A DNA stretch of 7,968 nucleotides from Gammaproteobacteria bacterium. Lineage in GTDB: Bacteria; Pseudomonadota; Gammaproteobacteria; GRL18. Both the position numbers and the translations under genes were made by a program. The notes under the pieces were generated by a model. It worked only from the letters and a program-made list of their open reading frames with translations, searched no databases and was not told the origin of the DNA. The DNA lies in assembly GCA_030632625.1 (NCBI GenBank), contig DAOVUK010000121.1:1-7968 (forward strand), written 5' to 3'. This document shows, in pieces, positions 6,961-7,968 of the stretch (position 1 is the first letter of the stretch; each line of letters begins with the position of its first letter).

Positions 6961-7001
6961 GACCTGACCTGATGCATTATACATCAGGATAACAACAGGT
7001 C
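6961..7001. other. Nested hairpin in the 3' region of the sulfur-globule-like gene
   Basis: An outer stem GACCTG/CAGGTC (6961-6966 with 6996-7001) encloses an inner stem CCTGATG/CATCAGG (6968-6974 with 6982-6988). It sits between the stop codon of the minus-strand gene and the shared terminator, so it would form part of that mRNA's 3' end. It could protect the transcript from decay; it has no T-run of its own. Confidence 0.5.
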
Positions 7002-7008
7002 ACTTAAT

Positions 7009-7446
7009 TTACTTGGCTGCTTTTGCTTCTGGCTGAGCAGGAGCTACTGGCGCTACTGCAACAGGGGCTTGTACCGGACGAGGGTAGTAACCATAGCCTT
7101 GTTGCTGGTTGGTATAATTGTTGTAACCATCAAAGCGGCCATCCATGTTGTTGTAACCATTATAGTTGCTGTTACCACTTCCGTATGCTGAACCACGAGT
7201 ATTGCCTTTACCACGGCCGCGGCCACGAGCTTTAATAGTAATTTCGAAATCACCATCCACATCACTGTCCATGCTGCCGTCACCCCAGCCATTACCATAA
7301 CCATTACCATAAGCATTGTTATTCATGTTGTTGTAACCATTGCCATTCCAGTTGGTATTAGAATTACCATCATCACCCCACCAGGCATTAGCACTCATGG
7401 AAACAACAGATGTTACGATTGCAGCAGCAATAATTAATTTTTTCAT
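7009..7446 (-). CDS. Secreted Gly/Asn/Tyr-rich protein, sulfur-globule family-like
   Basis: A 145-aa exported protein of very biased composition. Residues 1-21 form a classical signal peptide (MKK, hydrophobic core, ANA cleavage site). The mature part starts AWWGDDGN and continues with Asn/Gly/Tyr-rich repeats (GYNNM twice, GNGYGNGWGDG), an acidic stretch (SDVDGDFEITIK), an Arg/Gly motif ARGRGRGKG (73-81), more Asn/Tyr/Gly repeats and a Pro/Ala/Val-rich tail ending EAKAAK. There is no cysteine. This layout matches proteins annotated as sulfur globule family, related in style to the Sgp envelope proteins that coat periplasmic sulfur granules in purple sulfur bacteria. An 18-base exact direct repeat (7144-7161 and 7324-7341) encodes the two GYNNM units. 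GGAGAG (7453-7458) six bases before the ATG is a strong ribosome binding site. The gene is monocistronic and ends at the shared terminator. Low-complexity sequence makes homology uncertain; a generic cell-surface or RNA-binding-like RG protein is an alternative. Confidence 0.85.
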   Translation of the reverse strand: MKKLIIAAAIVTSVVSMSANAWWGDDGNSNTNWNGNGYNNMNNNAYGNGYGNGWGDGSMDSDVDGDFEITIKARGRGRGKGNTRGSAYGSGNSNYNGYNNMDGRFDGYNNYTNQQQGYGYYPRPVQAPVAVAPVAPAQPEAKAAK

Positions 7447-7526
7447 TTTATACTCTCCAGTATATATATCTTTTATATAAGGGTTATTTTAATGTGTGTG
7501 TATTTTATTTATCTGGTTGTTATTAT

Positions 7527-7554
7527 TTTGTATCGTGTTTTAATTTTTTTTCAA
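7527..7554 (-). promoter_or_regulatory. Possible promoter of the sulfur-globule-like gene
   Basis: On the minus strand TTGAAA (7549-7554), a 16-base spacer and TACAAA (7527-7532) give a moderate sigma-70 match with a start near 7520. The surroundings are so AT-rich that TATATA boxes nearer the gene are equally possible. Confidence 0.25.
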
Positions 7555-7710
7555 CCTGAAGAAAGTATATTAGATTTAATTAATATAAGCAACAATTAAT
7601 ATGTGTTTTTATTATATAATTATGGCTCTTCATATTTTTACGTACTTTTGTCGGTTTACTACCATTGCTGCCGTTCGGATAAATATTTGCTTTTGTATCT
7701 GGGGAACGAC

Positions 7711-7823
7711 TGCCGGGTAGACTGGTGCGTCTGACTGGGGACGCTCAAGTCCATCCATGGAACGCTTAAGAATGACATCCATGTCATTCGATACCCCATT
7801 CAGACGCACCAGTCTACCCGACA
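7711..7823. repeat. 113-bp cruciform-forming inverted repeat, MITE- or REP-like
   Basis: Arms 7715-7740 and 7794-7819 match at 25 of 26 positions. Allowing one more mismatch extends them to 7711-7740 and 7794-7823. Inside are two perfect smaller hairpins, each with a CC loop: TCCAT/ATGGA (7750-7761) and a 9-bp stem GAATGACAT/ATGTCATTC (7770-7789). Each is preceded by a near-identical 9-mer, ACGCTCAAG (7741-7749) and ACGCTTAAG (7762-7770). The whole would fold as a long stem carrying two side hairpins. It has no T-run and no transposase. It resembles the dispersed palindromic repeats common in gammaproteobacterial genomes; a structured RNA is an alternative. Confidence 0.75.
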
Positions 7824-7968
7824 TTCTCTACGGCATTTATCCTCTCTCTCGCTGTCCAAAGTCAAAAGAATAAATCAAAAGACAAGAAAAAGCATTCGGA
7901 CTTAGGCTGTGGCTTTATTCTCAGCTCTTGATTTTGATTTTCCACTCCCAGCGAGAAACGTGATGCAG

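Larger units (their letters stand above)
7447..7968. other. Non-coding region right of the sulfur-globule-like gene (522 bp)
   Basis: The part from 7447 to about 7640 is very AT-rich, with TA runs (7461-7479), and should contain the promoter of the minus-strand gene. From about 7640 the base composition becomes more balanced and holds the large inverted repeat listed separately. After 7823 come pyrimidine-rich and A-rich tracts with TCAAAAG twice (7862-7868 and 7875-7881). No gene is supported here. Short frames exist but are broken or lie within the inverted repeat. Confidence 0.6.

Noticed and set aside
7023..7316. Alternative frames in the sulfur-globule-like gene
   Set aside because: Repetitive codons keep several frames open. 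Only the minus frame starting at 7446 has a signal peptide and a strong ribosome binding site.
7630..7824. 64-codon frame on the minus strand
   Set aside because: It is mostly made of the inverted repeat arms and the internal hairpins, has no convincing ribosome binding site, and its translation shows no recognisable domain. Such frames are a by-product of a dispersed palindrome.
7824..7968. Partial minus-strand gene entering from the right edge
   Set aside because: All three minus frames hit stops within this stretch and none shows a family motif.

Overview
The window reads as chromosomal DNA of a moderately AT-rich gammaproteobacterium. The protein families, the sigma-54/NtrC control and the FlhG-type ATPase fit that group. 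A secreted Gly/Asn/Tyr-rich protein of the sulfur-globule type hints at a sulfur-oxidising or related lineage. That placement is inference; no rRNA or other phylogenetic marker is present.

Layout from left to right. (1) 1-657, minus strand: the N-terminal 219 codons of a type III glutamine synthetase (glnN), cut by the window edge. Upstream of it lie a near-consensus sigma-54 promoter (731-746) and an NtrC-like site inside a 37-bp palindrome (832-868), so it is probably nitrogen-regulated. (2) 658-1106: an AT-rich intergenic stretch with those sites and an 8-bp tandem repeat. (3) 1107-3350, minus: a REC-PAS-GGDEF-EAL protein with both c-di-GMP synthesis and hydrolysis motifs intact. (4) 3428-5683, minus: a soluble HDOD-GAF-histidine kinase. 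It lies 77 nt upstream of the GGDEF-EAL gene with no terminator between them, so the two probably form an operon and a cognate kinase/response-regulator pair. (5) 5684-5880: a divergent promoter region with a TTACAA/TTGTAA palindrome. (6) 5881-6882, plus: a MinD/ParA ATPase closest to FlhG (FleN/YlxH). It is followed by a vacant strong ribosome binding site and a perfect bidirectional terminator. (7) 7009-7446, minus: a small secreted sulfur-globule-like protein. (8) 7447-7968: non-coding DNA containing a 113-bp cruciform-forming inverted repeat at 7711-7823 that looks like a dispersed repeat or a small non-autonomous element.

The most interesting unit is the divergent trio in the centre. A cytoplasmic kinase senses through HDOD and GAF domains, its likely partner turns phosphorylation into a change in c-di-GMP, and a FlhG-like ATPase is read from the opposite side. 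Together they suggest a module linking an internal signal to motility, polarity or the sessile/motile choice. The domain assignments rest on visible motifs; the link between the three genes is inferred from their order only.
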